64,000 bases of DNA from Streptomyces sp. DH-12 (GCF_002899455.1 NZ_PPFB01000001.1:5121001-5185000); one strand, 5' to 3'. Counted from the first letter of the stretch, positions 34,491 to 43,214 are shown. Notes: generated by a model from the sequence alone, not told the origin. Numbers and translations are program-made.

Positions 34491-35243
34491 ATGATGGACC
34501 GCAACGCCGACGCCCCGTGGTCGAAGTTCGATCCCGAGGCCTACGTCGACGCCAACTACCGCAACCCCCTCGAGGTCGATCTGCTGATCGTGCGGCTGAT
34601 GCGCGACTACTTCGGCAAGTGCTTCGCGGACGGCGCCCAGCACGCGGGACGCGGCGTCGACGTGGGCGCCGGCGCCAACCTCTATCCGGCGCTGTCCATG
34701 CTGCCCTGGTGCGAGAAGATCCTGCTCCTGGAGTACGCACAGCCCAATGTGGAGTACCTGGAGAAGCAGGCGTCCCCCGCCGGGTTCGACACGGTCTGGG
34801 ACCCCTTCTGGGAGCAGCTGGCCGAGCACCCCGCCTACGCGGGCGTCGAGCCCCGTTCGCGGTTCGGTGAGATCGTCCGCGTCGAGCGGGCCAACCTCCT
34901 CGACCTCGACGGCCAGCGCCGCTGGGACATCGGGACCATGTTCTTCGTCGCCGACTCCATGTCCGAGTGCCCCGACGAGTTCCGCCGCGGCGTCACCTGC
35001 TTCATGGACGCGCTCAACGAGGGCGCGCCGTTCGCCACCGCCTTCATGAAGGAGTCCGTCGGCTACCAGGTCGGCGACCATCGCTATCCGGCCTACCGGG
35101 TGAACGAGGAGCGGGTCCGCGAGAGCCTGAGCGACTGGGCGGACGACCTGGAGATCCACGATCTGCACCACATGGTGCGGCCGGGACACGAGGGCATCAT
35201 CCTCGCCCTGGGACGGCGGAATCCGGCGATTGCGGGCACGTAG
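34491..35243 (+). CDS. SCO2525-family SAM-dependent methyltransferase
   Basis: A 250-residue Rossmann methyltransferase of the SCO2525 family, substrate unknown. The SAM site is RGVDVGAGANLYPALSML (motif I), the acidic end of strand 2 is LLLEYAQPNVEYL, and FFVADSMSECPDEFRRG follows as motif IV. Features are like NNMT/PNMT-type small-molecule methyltransferases (WDPFWEQL segment), a guess only. AGGG precedes the ATGATG start pair; ATG 34473 and 34494 are alternatives. It heads a same-strand run with the SCO2524, 2523, 2522 and 2521 homologues; the next gene is 45 bases on. Confidence 0.85.
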   Translation: MMDRNADAPWSKFDPEAYVDANYRNPLEVDLLIVRLMRDYFGKCFADGAQHAGRGVDVGAGANLYPALSMLPWCEKILLLEYAQPNVEYLEKQASPAGFDTVWDPFWEQLAEHPAYAGVEPRSRFGEIVRVERANLLDLDGQRRWDIGTMFFVADSMSECPDEFRRGVTCFMDALNEGAPFATAFMKESVGYQVGDHRYPAYRVNEERVRESLSDWADDLEIHDLHHMVRPGHEGIILALGRRNPAIAGT

Positions 35244-35288
35244 GAACGGGGACCATGTCTGCACACGGTCTGTACGAGGGGTAGGGGG

Positions 35289-37133
35289 ATGCAGATCAAG
35301 CCACGCCAGCATCTGCTGGACATCTGGCGGGCCGCGGCCCGTCACTCGTTCGACGACGGCAAGCTCGTCTGGGGGGACACCGACGGGCTGAGCAGTGTCG
35401 CGGACGCCGAGCGGCTGCTCTGCCTGCTGTACCCCGCCACCGAGATCCCCGCGTTCCGCCTGGACCAGCCCGACACCACCGAACGGGACGTGCTCCAGGC
35501 GCTGGAGGGCGTCGGCAGCCGGCTGGAGATCCCGCCGAACCTGATCACCGCGATGACCCAGTTCATGCGCACCCACACCGGACCCGACGACGCGCCCACC
35601 TTCGCCGGCGGACCGTACTTCAAGCCCGTCGACCCGAGCGAGGAACTCACCTACGAGCAGGGCAAGTTAGGCGTCGTCGACTCCTACTCGATGTCCGTCA
35701 CGCTCTGCCTGGCGACCCTCGGCTTCCTCAAGGTCTACGAGACCAGCACCACCCGCCCCGAAGTGCGCCGGGCGCTCGGCGAACTCCGCGAGGCCACCAG
35801 CGTGCGCCTCACCGCCGCCATGGTCAGCCTGCTGCGCTCCTTCGCCGTCAACGTCTTCGACGCCGAGTCCGAGCAGGGCCGGCGGCTGATCCAGGTCATC
35901 GGCCAGAACCGGCACTCCGACCGGGCCGTCCTCCAGCAGTTCGCCCGCCGCTTCCGGCCGCTGCGCGCCACCATCATCGAGAGCCTCAGCCGCGGCATCG
36001 AGGTCGACGAGTCCATCCGCGACGAGAGCCAGCTCTTCGAGTGCGGCTGGGCCTGGGGCGTGGTCAAGGACGCCCCCAAGATCACCGACCTGGACACCCA
36101 GGTGCCGGGCCAGCCCGACGGCATCGCCGACCGGCTGCCCTACGTGTACTTCACCGTCGTCGCCCTCGACGGCATCCAGGACCTGTTCTCCGAGCGCACC
36201 CTCACCCTCGGACTGCTCGACACCGACCAGCAGAAACTCGCCGAGGCGCTGCGGCTGCGCTGGGAGCTGAGTCAGCAGTACTGGTCGGCCGTCGCCCGCT
36301 TCGGGACCGAGCGCTGGCCCCTGGAGGACCTGCCCTGGCAGACCACCGGACTGCGCCTGGAGTCGGAGTACTTCTCCCTCACCGTCGCGGCCATCCTCGT
36401 CCACGACCTGGTGCGCCGCAGGGCCACCGACGACGACCTCACCCGCACCGTCTCCATCATGGAGCGGCTCGCCGACCGCGGCCGCGTCACCAGCCGCATG
36501 ACCAGGAACGACCCGGTCGTCCGGCTGCACGACCCGGGCGTGCTGATGCCGCTCGCCGGGTCCGAGCGCTCCGGGTCGCTGCTCCAGTGGCGGATGACCG
36601 ACTTCTCCGCCCAGCTGCTCAAACGGACCGTGCAGCTCGCCGAGCTGTCCCGGAACATCGAGGCCCAGGACCGGCTGCTGCGCCTCGCCGAGCAGACCTT
36701 CGAACACCTGTGGAGCCGCAGGATCGAGGACGGCCACGGCGCCGGCCTCTGGGACGACGTACGCGCCGTCTACCCGGACGCCAAGGGGGTCACCCGCCGG
36801 CTGTCCTGGAGCGTCACCGAGCGCGTCACCGAGTGCCTGGTGGCCGCCCGCAACCTCTACGAGCAGCAGCCCATCCGCAGTTCCGAACTCGCCGATCTGG
36901 CCCGGGACCTGCTCAGCGAGGCCACGCACCTGTTCGGCAGGGAGCAGCTGGAGGCGTCCACCGGCGTCGACGGCAGCCGCGCCCGCGCGATGCGGAGCAT
37001 AGAGAGCCGGCTGGACCACGCCCGCAGCCTGGTCGACGACCGGCCCGCCACCGCCTTCGCGCTCGCCCTGCCCGTGCTTCAGGAACTCGACACCCTGGCC
37101 CAGGCCCGGGACGCCGCCGCGCAGGAGGGCTGA
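35289..37133 (+). CDS. SCO2524-family protein, function unknown
   Basis: A large 614-residue mostly helical protein of the SCO2524 family. It starts MQIKPRQHLLDIWRAAARHS and has no signal peptide, membrane span or recognisable catalytic motif. Conserved-looking blocks are VWGDTDGLSSVADAERLLC, GPYFKPVDPSEELT and ERSGSLLQWRMTDFSAQLLK. The C-terminal 150 residues are strongly helical and may be a coiled coil. It lies between the methyltransferase and the ATPase (3-base gap), so it is a probable structural partner of that ATPase. Confidence 0.8.
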   Translation: MQIKPRQHLLDIWRAAARHSFDDGKLVWGDTDGLSSVADAERLLCLLYPATEIPAFRLDQPDTTERDVLQALEGVGSRLEIPPNLITAMTQFMRTHTGPDDAPTFAGGPYFKPVDPSEELTYEQGKLGVVDSYSMSVTLCLATLGFLKVYETSTTRPEVRRALGELREATSVRLTAAMVSLLRSFAVNVFDAESEQGRRLIQVIGQNRHSDRAVLQQFARRFRPLRATIIESLSRGIEVDESIRDESQLFECGWAWGVVKDAPKITDLDTQVPGQPDGIADRLPYVYFTVVALDGIQDLFSERTLTLGLLDTDQQKLAEALRLRWELSQQYWSAVARFGTERWPLEDLPWQTTGLRLESEYFSLTVAAILVHDLVRRRATDDDLTRTVSIMERLADRGRVTSRMTRNDPVVRLHDPGVLMPLAGSERSGSLLQWRMTDFSAQLLKRTVQLAELSRNIEAQDRLLRLAEQTFEHLWSRRIEDGHGAGLWDDVRAVYPDAKGVTRRLSWSVTERVTECLVAARNLYEQQPIRSSELADLARDLLSEATHLFGREQLEASTGVDGSRARAMRSIESRLDHARSLVDDRPATAFALALPVLQELDTLAQARDAAAQEG

Positions 37134-37136
37134 GCC

Positions 37137-38054
37137 GTGCTCGTCTTCGCGGCCTCCGACAAGGGGGGCACGGGCCGCTCGGTCACCAGCGCCAACCTGG
37201 CCTACCAGCGCGCCCTCATCGGCGACCACGTCGCCTACGTGGACTTCGACTTCGGCTCGCCCACCGCGGCCGCCGTGTTCGACGTGCCCAGCGCCCTGCG
37301 CGGCACCGAGGAGCGGGGCCTGCACTCCTACCTGGAGGGCGAGGTCACCGAACCGGCCAGCATCGACATCTGGCGGCAGACCGAGCACCCGGTGCTGCGC
37401 TCCCGGCAGAACCAGTCCGGGCGGCTGGTCCTCTACCCCGGCGACGCGGGCGGCGGCGAGTTCGCCACCGGCGAGGAGGCCCTGGAGCGCTGCATCGACC
37501 TGCTGCTGCGGCTCAACAGCGAGTTCGACCTGGTCATGGTGGACCTCAGCGCCGGCCGCAGCTACGCCGTCGACCTGGTCCTCGCGGCCACCGCCCACCC
37601 CCGGATGCGCCACGTCGGCTACCGCTGGCTGGTCTTCCACCGCTGGACCCGGCAGCACGTCATCGCCGCCGCCGGACTGGTCCACAAGGAGAACGGCATC
37701 CTCCGCAGCGGCGTCGACCGCGGCCACGACGAGACGGCCCTCCAGGGCAACATCCGCTTCGTGCGGGCCGCCGTCCCCGACCCGGAGTCGGCCATGTGGG
37801 CGCAGGGCTCGCCCGCCCAGGCGGCCTGGATGCAGTCCTGCAACAGGGCGCTCCGCCGGCTCGCCTCCGACCAGCAGATCGGCGACAGCGTGGTGCTCGG
37901 CACCGTGCCGCTGGAGCCGATCCTGCAGTGGCGGGAGCAGCTGATCACCGAGGAGGACGTCCTCGCCACCCAGATCGCCAACAAGGAGACGCTGGAGGCG
38001 CTCGAGGAGATCGCCCGGCGGCTCACCGACGACGCGCACTGGGGGCTGCCATGA
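37137..38054 (+). CDS. SCO2523-family variant P-loop ATPase (ParA/MinD-like)
   Basis: A 305-residue ParA/MinD-like protein starting at GTG 37137. The deviant Walker A is SDKGGTGRSVTSANLAY: the first lysine of KGGxGKS is present but the second is arginine. Walker A' is VAYVDFDFGSPTAA, a later strand is LVMVDLSAGRSY, and VDRGHDETALQGNIRFV may be a specificity region. Such ATPases position cargo or assemble complexes on membranes or DNA; loss of the second Lys could lower ATP turnover. It overlaps the following gene by 4 bases (ATGA). Confidence 0.85.
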   Translation: MLVFAASDKGGTGRSVTSANLAYQRALIGDHVAYVDFDFGSPTAAAVFDVPSALRGTEERGLHSYLEGEVTEPASIDIWRQTEHPVLRSRQNQSGRLVLYPGDAGGGEFATGEEALERCIDLLLRLNSEFDLVMVDLSAGRSYAVDLVLAATAHPRMRHVGYRWLVFHRWTRQHVIAAAGLVHKENGILRSGVDRGHDETALQGNIRFVRAAVPDPESAMWAQGSPAQAAWMQSCNRALRRLASDQQIGDSVVLGTVPLEPILQWREQLITEEDVLATQIANKETLEALEEIARRLTDDAHWGLP

Positions 38055-39013
38055 CCGACGCGGTGTTCCGCGAGACCACCGCCGAACCCCGCACCCAGGC
38101 GGTGCCGCTGTCCCACCTCTCCCTGGAGCTGGGGCACCTGTACATGGAGGACTTCGAGGCGGGACCGGAGCACCTGCGCCGGCACTTCGCACGGGTCCGC
38201 CCCTGGGCGGAGGCCGCCCGCGCCTTCGCCGCCGACCGGGCCGGCGCCCGGCGCGCCCGCGTCAGCACCTGCTTCCTCGTCGACGACTACTTCACCCGCT
38301 TCGCCGGCCCCGCCGAGGTCGTGCCCATGCTGCTGGCGGAGGCCGAGCGCGCCGGGCTGACCGTCGACTACCTGGCCCGCGAGTCCGGCTGCGCCGTCAG
38401 CGGGAAGGTGCCCGTCGCGGAGGCGGTGGCCGGGCGCATCGTCGAGGAGCCCCCGCCCGGCAGCTACGGCCACCGGCCGCCGGCCGCGCAGACCGGCTGG
38501 CTCGCCAACGGGGTGCGCAGCCCCACCGCCCGCACCCCGCAGGCGATGCGGAAGGCCGCCGCCTGGGAGCCGCCCCGCGAGACCGCCGCCCGCCGCCACT
38601 CCGTCTTCCTGGACGTCGAGCTGTGGAGCGAGACGCCCGACGGGGAGCGCCTGTGGTCCTGCCCCTTCCTGGCCGCCGTCTGGCAGCTCGCCCGTCTCGG
38701 GCTGCTGCGCCACCAGGGCGAGGTCGTCTTCGACCCGCAGCCGCACACCGGCGCGTTCCCCGACGACTGGGAGGACCTGCCGCCGCTGGTGCGGCTCAAC
38801 CCCCGGGCGGACCCGTTCGCCGCCTACCGCACCTGCTCGGTGCTGCCCAGCCGCTTCCTGCCCGTCGAGCACGCCGTGCGGGTCATCCTGGACCAGACCG
38901 ACGTGGACCAGGACGCCCTGCGCCAGGCCGCCGAGCGGTCCGACAAGGAGGGCGTGCCCGTCCCCGGCCCGGTCATCGACCGCGTCTCCTACGTCTACTG
39001 CGAGGAGACCTGA
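38051..39013 (+). CDS. SCO2522-family protein, function unknown
   Basis: A 320-residue soluble protein of the SCO2522 family. Visible blocks are PLSHLSLELGHLYMEDF, STCFLVDDYFTRFAGP (a run containing paired Asp) and FPDDWEDLPPLVRL. A late AVRVILDQTDVDQDAL precedes the C-terminal DRVSYVYCEET. No catalytic motif is evident, though the VDDYF segment suggests an acidic pocket. ATG 38051 overlaps the ATPase stop by 4 bases, and the next gene starts 1 base after its stop, so all are tightly coupled. Confidence 0.8.
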   Translation: MTDAVFRETTAEPRTQAVPLSHLSLELGHLYMEDFEAGPEHLRRHFARVRPWAEAARAFAADRAGARRARVSTCFLVDDYFTRFAGPAEVVPMLLAEAERAGLTVDYLARESGCAVSGKVPVAEAVAGRIVEEPPPGSYGHRPPAAQTGWLANGVRSPTARTPQAMRKAAAWEPPRETAARRHSVFLDVELWSETPDGERLWSCPFLAAVWQLARLGLLRHQGEVVFDPQPHTGAFPDDWEDLPPLVRLNPRADPFAAYRTCSVLPSRFLPVEHAVRVILDQTDVDQDALRQAAERSDKEGVPVPGPVIDRVSYVYCEET

Positions 39014-39014
39014 G

Positions 39015-40052
39015 ATGCCGGCCACGACGAGGGCGGCCCCCGGCGCCCGGCCCGACACCACCGCGCCGCGCACCGTGCTCGCCTGCGGCGAGGTCCGCAC
39101 CTGCCTGCTGCCCGCCGGGCAGGCCCTCGACAGCCGCGCCGCCGCCCGACTGCTGCGGCTGCGGGCCGACGAGCGGGTCCTGGTGTCCGAGCGGCCCAAC
39201 CTCTACGCGCGCTCCCCGGACACCCTCACCGGCGTCGACTGCCCGCTGCCCAGCGCCAACGGCGCCCGGGTCCGCGCCGTCGGCACGGTCGCCGCACGGG
39301 CCGCGCTCACCGAGGGGCGCGTGCTGCAGACCTCGGCGTACTTCCGCCTCCCCGGCTCCGGGCCCGACCACCGCCGCCCCTGGGGCGACTACCTGGTGCG
39401 GCCCGGCCTGGTCGAGCCGCTGGGGAAACTGCCGTGCGACGCGGTCGCCGACGGCCTGCTCGACGGCGGACGTCACGGCGACCTCGACGTGGGACTGATC
39501 GCCGGGGGACTGCTCACCCGGCTGCTGCGGCACCCGCTGCTCGACCAGCGGCCGCCGCTCAGGTCCCGGCCCACCCGGCTGCGCTGGGTGGCGCTGACCA
39601 CGCCGCCGGGCGAGACGCCGGCCCTGGAGCGGTTCACCCTCGCCGAGGACGAACTGCGCACCGTACGGCTGCGGGTCCCCGAGGACCTCCCCGCCGCCGA
39701 CCTGGCCGGGCTCTGCGCCGACCTGGCGCTGCACGACTGGCTGCTCACCACCCTGGTCCGCGTCCTCGACGGCATCCGCCTCGGCCCCGCCGCGCCGGGG
39801 CCCTGGCCCCGGACCAGCCCGGACGGCGAACTTCCGCCGGCGGTACGGGCGTTGCGGCCCGCCGTCGATCATCTGCTGCACCTGTGGATGCCGCGGGCCC
39901 GGGTGTCCGCCGAGCTGGCCGCGCTGTGGGAGGCGCTGGAGGAGCGGCCCGGGTTCACCCGGCAGTGGCTCGCCCTGGTGCAGCGCGTCCGCGACCAGCT
40001 CACCCTGCACGCGATCCCGCCCGTGCACCGGGAGGTGGAGCCCGCGCCCTGA
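39015..40052 (+). CDS. SCO2521-family protein, function unknown
   Basis: A 345-residue protein of the SCO2521 family beginning MPATTRAAPGARPDTTAP. Key blocks are VLACGEVRTCLLPAGQALD, ERPNLYARSPDTLTGVDCPL and LLTRLLRHPLLDQRPP; the C-terminus (HDWLLTTLVRVLDGI) is helical. No named domain is recognised. It begins 1 base after the SCO2522 stop and closes the tight part of the operon; the next gene is 125 bases downstream. Confidence 0.8.
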   Translation: MPATTRAAPGARPDTTAPRTVLACGEVRTCLLPAGQALDSRAAARLLRLRADERVLVSERPNLYARSPDTLTGVDCPLPSANGARVRAVGTVAARAALTEGRVLQTSAYFRLPGSGPDHRRPWGDYLVRPGLVEPLGKLPCDAVADGLLDGGRHGDLDVGLIAGGLLTRLLRHPLLDQRPPLRSRPTRLRWVALTTPPGETPALERFTLAEDELRTVRLRVPEDLPAADLAGLCADLALHDWLLTTLVRVLDGIRLGPAAPGPWPRTSPDGELPPAVRALRPAVDHLLHLWMPRARVSAELAALWEALEERPGFTRQWLALVQRVRDQLTLHAIPPVHREVEPAP

Positions 40053-40177
40053 GCGCACCCGACGACTCCCGGACACCAGCCCGCGAGACGCCCACCAGCC
40101 GTGAGCGGCCTCGTCCGGACCCCCACGCACATTCCGCACCCCGAACCGACGTGTTTCCCAACGGGGGGAGAAGCGAG

Positions 40178-41353
40178 ATGAGCACGGCACAGACACCTCA
40201 GCCCGACGACGCGGCCGGCCCGCCGGGCACGGTGAGCACACCCGAACACCCCGCGGACCGCGCGCCGGAACCGCCCGGCGCCCCGGACACCCCCCAGCCC
40301 GGGGGATCGGCCGAGCAGCCCGACCCCGTCCCGTGGCGGCGCAGGCTGCTGGTGGGCCTGGTCGCCGGACTGCTCGCCTGGGGCGTCGCCGCGCTGCTCA
40401 GCCCGGAGGACGGCGCGGCACGGCAGCTCGGAGCCGCCGCGCTGTGCGCCGTGGCCGCCGTCGCCGTCCAGCACCTCGTGCTGGTCCCCGCCCGGGCGGC
40501 CGAGGAGCGGGCCCGGCGGGCGGAGAGCCTGCTGGCCGAGACCGCTGCCACCGTGCGCGGCGGCTTACGGCGCTACGACGAACTGCAGCACGGACTGACC
40601 CGGCACACCGAGGACATGAAACAGCTCGTCGAGACGCGCCTGGTGCCCCCGCCCCGCCCGGCCGAGCCCGAACCGCAGACGCCGCCCCTGGTGCGCGTCG
40701 AGTCCGTGTCCGACCTGGCGGCCAACTTCGCCGAGGTCCTCTCGCCGGGCCTGCCGATCCTCTCCACCTTCGTACGGCTGGAGATGCACCGGGTGATCGG
40801 GCACCTCAGCGACCTCACCACCCTCACCGCGGAGTGCCCGGGCGAGAACCACGACTGGATGCTGACCCTCACCCGGGCCGCGGAGAAGTCGATCTGCGCC
40901 ACCAGCACCTCCGTCGACCGGACGTTCTGGAACAGCGAGCCCGCCAGCCGCTATCTGCACGCCCAGGCGGAGGCGATCGAGCAGGGCGTGCCGGTGCGCC
41001 GGCTGTTCCTGCTGGAGAGCGCACGGGAGCTGGACGACCGGCTGCTGCGGCTGTGCGAGGAGCAGGAGGTGCTGCGCATCGAGGTGCGCGTGGCCGTCCT
41101 GCCGGAACTGCCGCCGCACCTGCTGCGCGGCACCACCAACGACTTCATCGTCTACGACGAGGCGGTGTCCTTCGAGATCGACCAGGACCTGCGCGACGTC
41201 AACATCAGGACCCGGCTGATCGCCCGCCAGGACCATGTGCACGACCGGATGAAGCGCTTCCGCGAGCTGTGGGAGGCCGGCATGAGCCTGCGCGAGCTGG
41301 AGGTGCGGGTCGACGACGAGGAGGACGGCACCTGGATGGTCGACCGCGGCTGA
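40178..41353 (+). CDS. Membrane protein with C-terminal unknown domain, near the SCO252x set
   Basis: A 391-residue protein. A Pro-rich cytoplasmic N-terminus (1-48) precedes two membrane segments (LLVGLVAGLLAWGVAALL and a second around residues 80-100). A coiled-coil stretch (AEERARRAESLLAETAATVR and on) leads into a soluble C-terminal domain with EKSICATSTSVDRTFWNSEP and VRRLFLLESARELDD, which recalls the PLD-like/DUF6879-type sensor modules of actinobacteria, unproven. GGGGGGAG precedes ATG 40178. It may be the membrane partner of the preceding operon, but the 125-base gap leaves that open. Confidence 0.7.
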   Translation: MSTAQTPQPDDAAGPPGTVSTPEHPADRAPEPPGAPDTPQPGGSAEQPDPVPWRRRLLVGLVAGLLAWGVAALLSPEDGAARQLGAAALCAVAAVAVQHLVLVPARAAEERARRAESLLAETAATVRGGLRRYDELQHGLTRHTEDMKQLVETRLVPPPRPAEPEPQTPPLVRVESVSDLAANFAEVLSPGLPILSTFVRLEMHRVIGHLSDLTTLTAECPGENHDWMLTLTRAAEKSICATSTSVDRTFWNSEPASRYLHAQAEAIEQGVPVRRLFLLESARELDDRLLRLCEEQEVLRIEVRVAVLPELPPHLLRGTTNDFIVYDEAVSFEIDQDLRDVNIRTRLIARQDHVHDRMKRFRELWEAGMSLRELEVRVDDEEDGTWMVDRG

Positions 41354-41372
41354 CCGCCCGCCGCGACGCGGT

Positions 41373-41693
41373 TCACAGGGTGTGGTGCAGCCAGCGCTGG
41401 ATGGTGGTGTTGACGCCGGGGGACAGGGCGCTGAGGCTCTCGATGGCCTCGCGGTCCTCGGGGCGCGGCGGGATGCCGGCGGCGGTCAGCGCGGCGTGCA
41501 GTTCGAGGCGGCGGCGGTCGCGCGGGTCGATGGGGGAGCCGACGCGGGTGGCCGGGTCGGGCGGGGCCAGCAGGCAGTCGCTGCCCGACTGTCCGGCGGC
41601 GGCGGGCCACTGCGGGGCGTCCGCGCCGGCAGCGACGGTGGAGGGGCCGCCGAGGGCATGGTTCGGGCCGTGCGGGAAAGCGGTCGCGGTCAT
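41373..41693 (-). CDS. Small protein with helical C-terminal domain, function unknown
   Basis: A 106-residue protein starting at ATG 41693, with GAGGAG 6 bases upstream. The first 55 residues are low-complexity (Ala/Gly/Pro). The last 50 form a compact helical unit: RRRLELHAALTAAGIPPR, then EDREAIESLSALSPGVNTTI and QRWLHHTL. I do not recognise it; the shape recalls small peptides or adaptor domains linked to signalling operons. It converges with the membrane protein gene, 19 bases between stops. Confidence 0.65.
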   Translation of the reverse strand: MTATAFPHGPNHALGGPSTVAAGADAPQWPAAAGQSGSDCLLAPPDPATRVGSPIDPRDRRRLELHAALTAAGIPPRPEDREAIESLSALSPGVNTTIQRWLHHTL

Positions 41694-41876
41694 GTCGGTC
41701 TCCTCACCCACGGGTGTCGGTTCTGCTCACAGGGAGCACGACCGCGGGAGGACCGGTTGCGCGGGAGCCGAAACGTCATGCCAACGGCGTCATCGGCAGA
41801 TTGTCGGCCTGCGAGGGCGGGACGTCCCCTGGAACCCGGCCGCCCCCGGCCCGCGCGGGCGGACCAGGGGCGCGCG

Positions 41877-42074
41877 TCAGTGCGTGACCGTACGGACGAA
41901 CTCCGTCCAGGCGGACGCCCCGACGACGATCACCGGTCCGTCGGCGTCCAGCTTGCTGTCCCGGACGGGGACGACGCCGGGGATGCCGGTGGCGACTTCG
42001 AGGCAGTCGCCGCCGTTTCCGTCGCTGTAGGTGCTCTTGTGCCAGCTGACTCCGCTCAGGTCGTACTCGCGCAT
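41877..42074 (-). CDS. DUF397 domain protein
   Basis: A 65-residue DUF397 protein: VSWHKSTYSDGNGGDCLEVA, VPVRDSKLDADGPVIVVG and AWTEFVRTV are the three family blocks. DUF397 proteins occur next to XRE/DUF5753 regulators throughout Streptomyces and appear to act with them (as in the WhiJ-like and BldB-linked systems). Here the gene overlaps the XRE regulator's end by 19 bases on the same strand. Confidence 0.95.
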   Translation of the reverse strand: MREYDLSGVSWHKSTYSDGNGGDCLEVATGIPGVVPVRDSKLDADGPVIVVGASAWTEFVRTVTH

Positions 42075-42889
42075 CGTCCGTAACCCTCCGCCGCCGACTC
42101 GATCAGGTCCAGGGACGCTTCCGACGCGAGTGCGTCCGCCCTGAGCAGATCGTATGCCGACCGTGCTCGCTTCACTACGGCTGGATCGTCCAAGAGGTTC
42201 CCCGAATACACCGCTTCTGTATAGGCGGTGGGCGGGGCGTCCTCGAACTGCATGAGCTTGAGCGGTCCGGTCATGGTGGGATACGCCCCGGCCGTGTAGG
42301 GCAGCACCTGGACCAGCACGGCCCGTCGGTGGGCGAGTGCGGCCACATGCGTCAGTTGCTCAGCCATCACGGCGGCTCCACCGACCGGGATGCGCAAGAC
42401 GTTCTCATGAAGGACCACCCAGTACACGGGTCGTTCGGCGGCGGTGAGGATCCGCGCCCGTTCCATGCGGGCGGCGACCTTCTCCTCGATGTGCTCGTCC
42501 GGTGAGAACCGGTTCATGGCAAGGGTCACCGCCCTTGCGTAATCCGGGGTTTGCAGCAGCCCCGGGACCAGAGCCGGCGCGAACTCGCAGATTTCTGTCG
42601 CCAACCCCTCCAGCTCCGCCGCTTTGGCGAAATATTCCGCGTACCGGCGGTCGTCGATCAGCTTCCTGCACAGCCGCTCGAAAATACCGTCGGTTTGCAG
42701 GGCCGCGTCGATCCGCTGGGCCACGTCCACTTGCGGCTTGCGGATCGCCTGTTCGAACTGTCCGATGTAGCCGCCCGAGACGAACACCCGTGTCCCCAGC
42801 TCGGCCTGCGTGAACCCGGCGTCCTCCCGGCGTCGCTTCAGTTCCGCCCCGAAGAACTCCCATGCCGCCTGCCGCGAACCATTGGCCAT
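42056..42889 (-). CDS. XRE family regulator with DUF5753
   Basis: A 277-residue regulator. The N-terminal helix-turn-helix spans about residues 14-65 (FGAELKRRREDAGFTQAELG, VSGGYIGQFEQAIRKP). The rest is DUF5753, with LQTPDYARAVTLAM and VVLHENVLRIPVGG. The gene is paired with DUF397 as in WhiJ-type development regulators. AAGGGG lies 8 bases before ATG 42889. The promoter faces two small genes across 116 bases with a palindrome between, so it probably controls both directions. Confidence 0.93.
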   Translation of the reverse strand: MANGSRQAAWEFFGAELKRRREDAGFTQAELGTRVFVSGGYIGQFEQAIRKPQVDVAQRIDAALQTDGIFERLCRKLIDDRRYAEYFAKAAELEGLATEICEFAPALVPGLLQTPDYARAVTLAMNRFSPDEHIEEKVAARMERARILTAAERPVYWVVLHENVLRIPVGGAAVMAEQLTHVAALAHRRAVLVQVLPYTAGAYPTMTGPLKLMQFEDAPPTAYTEAVYSGNLLDDPAVVKRARSAYDLLRADALASEASLDLIESAAEGYGRCASTT

Positions 42890-42956
42890 GCTTAACCCCT
42901 TTGTGCAGCCCCGCACTTGTAGGACGTGGCCCCCTCCCGAGTTTAAGCACACAGTG

Positions 42957-42980
42957 TCACTCTTGGATTGCGAAGAGTGA
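42957..42980. promoter_or_regulatory. Palindrome between the XRE regulator and the small-gene pair
   Basis: TCACTCTT (42957-42964) and AAGAGTGA (42973-42980) are perfect inverted 8-mers around an 8-base spacer. It lies between divergent genes, 68 bases from the XRE start and 25 from the small gene's start. A binding site for the XRE protein is likely. Confidence 0.5.
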
Positions 42981-43004
42981 GGTCCGAAAGGGAAGGGCAT
43001 CAGC

Positions 43005-43214
43005 GTGACGGCACGACACGCGGCGCACTGCGTCGAGGAAGCGGAGGAAGTGGTGAAGGAATTGCGGGCGGCTTTCGCGAAGGCCGGAATTTCCCTGCCG
43101 TCACTGGGACTGGACCCGGTGAGTCTCGCGCGGGAGGCGCCCTGTCCGCTCATCGAACTGGGACGGTGTTCGGTGGAGACCGCGCGGCGGATCGCGGCGG
43201 CGGTGATGCGGTGA
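43005..43214 (+). CDS. Small protein partner of the XRE/DUF397 locus
   Basis: A 69-residue protein from GTG 43005: VEEAEEVVKELRAAFAKAGI, then LPSLGLDPVSLAREAPCPLI and a final helix RCSVETARRIAAAVMR. No domain recognised. It overlaps the next small gene by 4 bases (GTGA). Such short genes commonly stand opposite XRE/DUF397 pairs in Streptomyces. Confidence 0.75.
   Translation: MTARHAAHCVEEAEEVVKELRAAFAKAGISLPSLGLDPVSLAREAPCPLIELGRCSVETARRIAAAVMR

Noticed and set aside
35667..38192. An 841-codon minus-strand frame opposite the SCO252x operon
   Set aside because: Antisense shadow with low-complexity composition; the plus-strand genes have proper starts and couplings.
36041..39013. A 990-codon plus-strand frame across the SCO2524 and SCO2523 homologues
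   Set aside because: Only its last 320 codons, from ATG 38051, are a real gene; the rest is an Arg/Pro-rich shadow of other genes.
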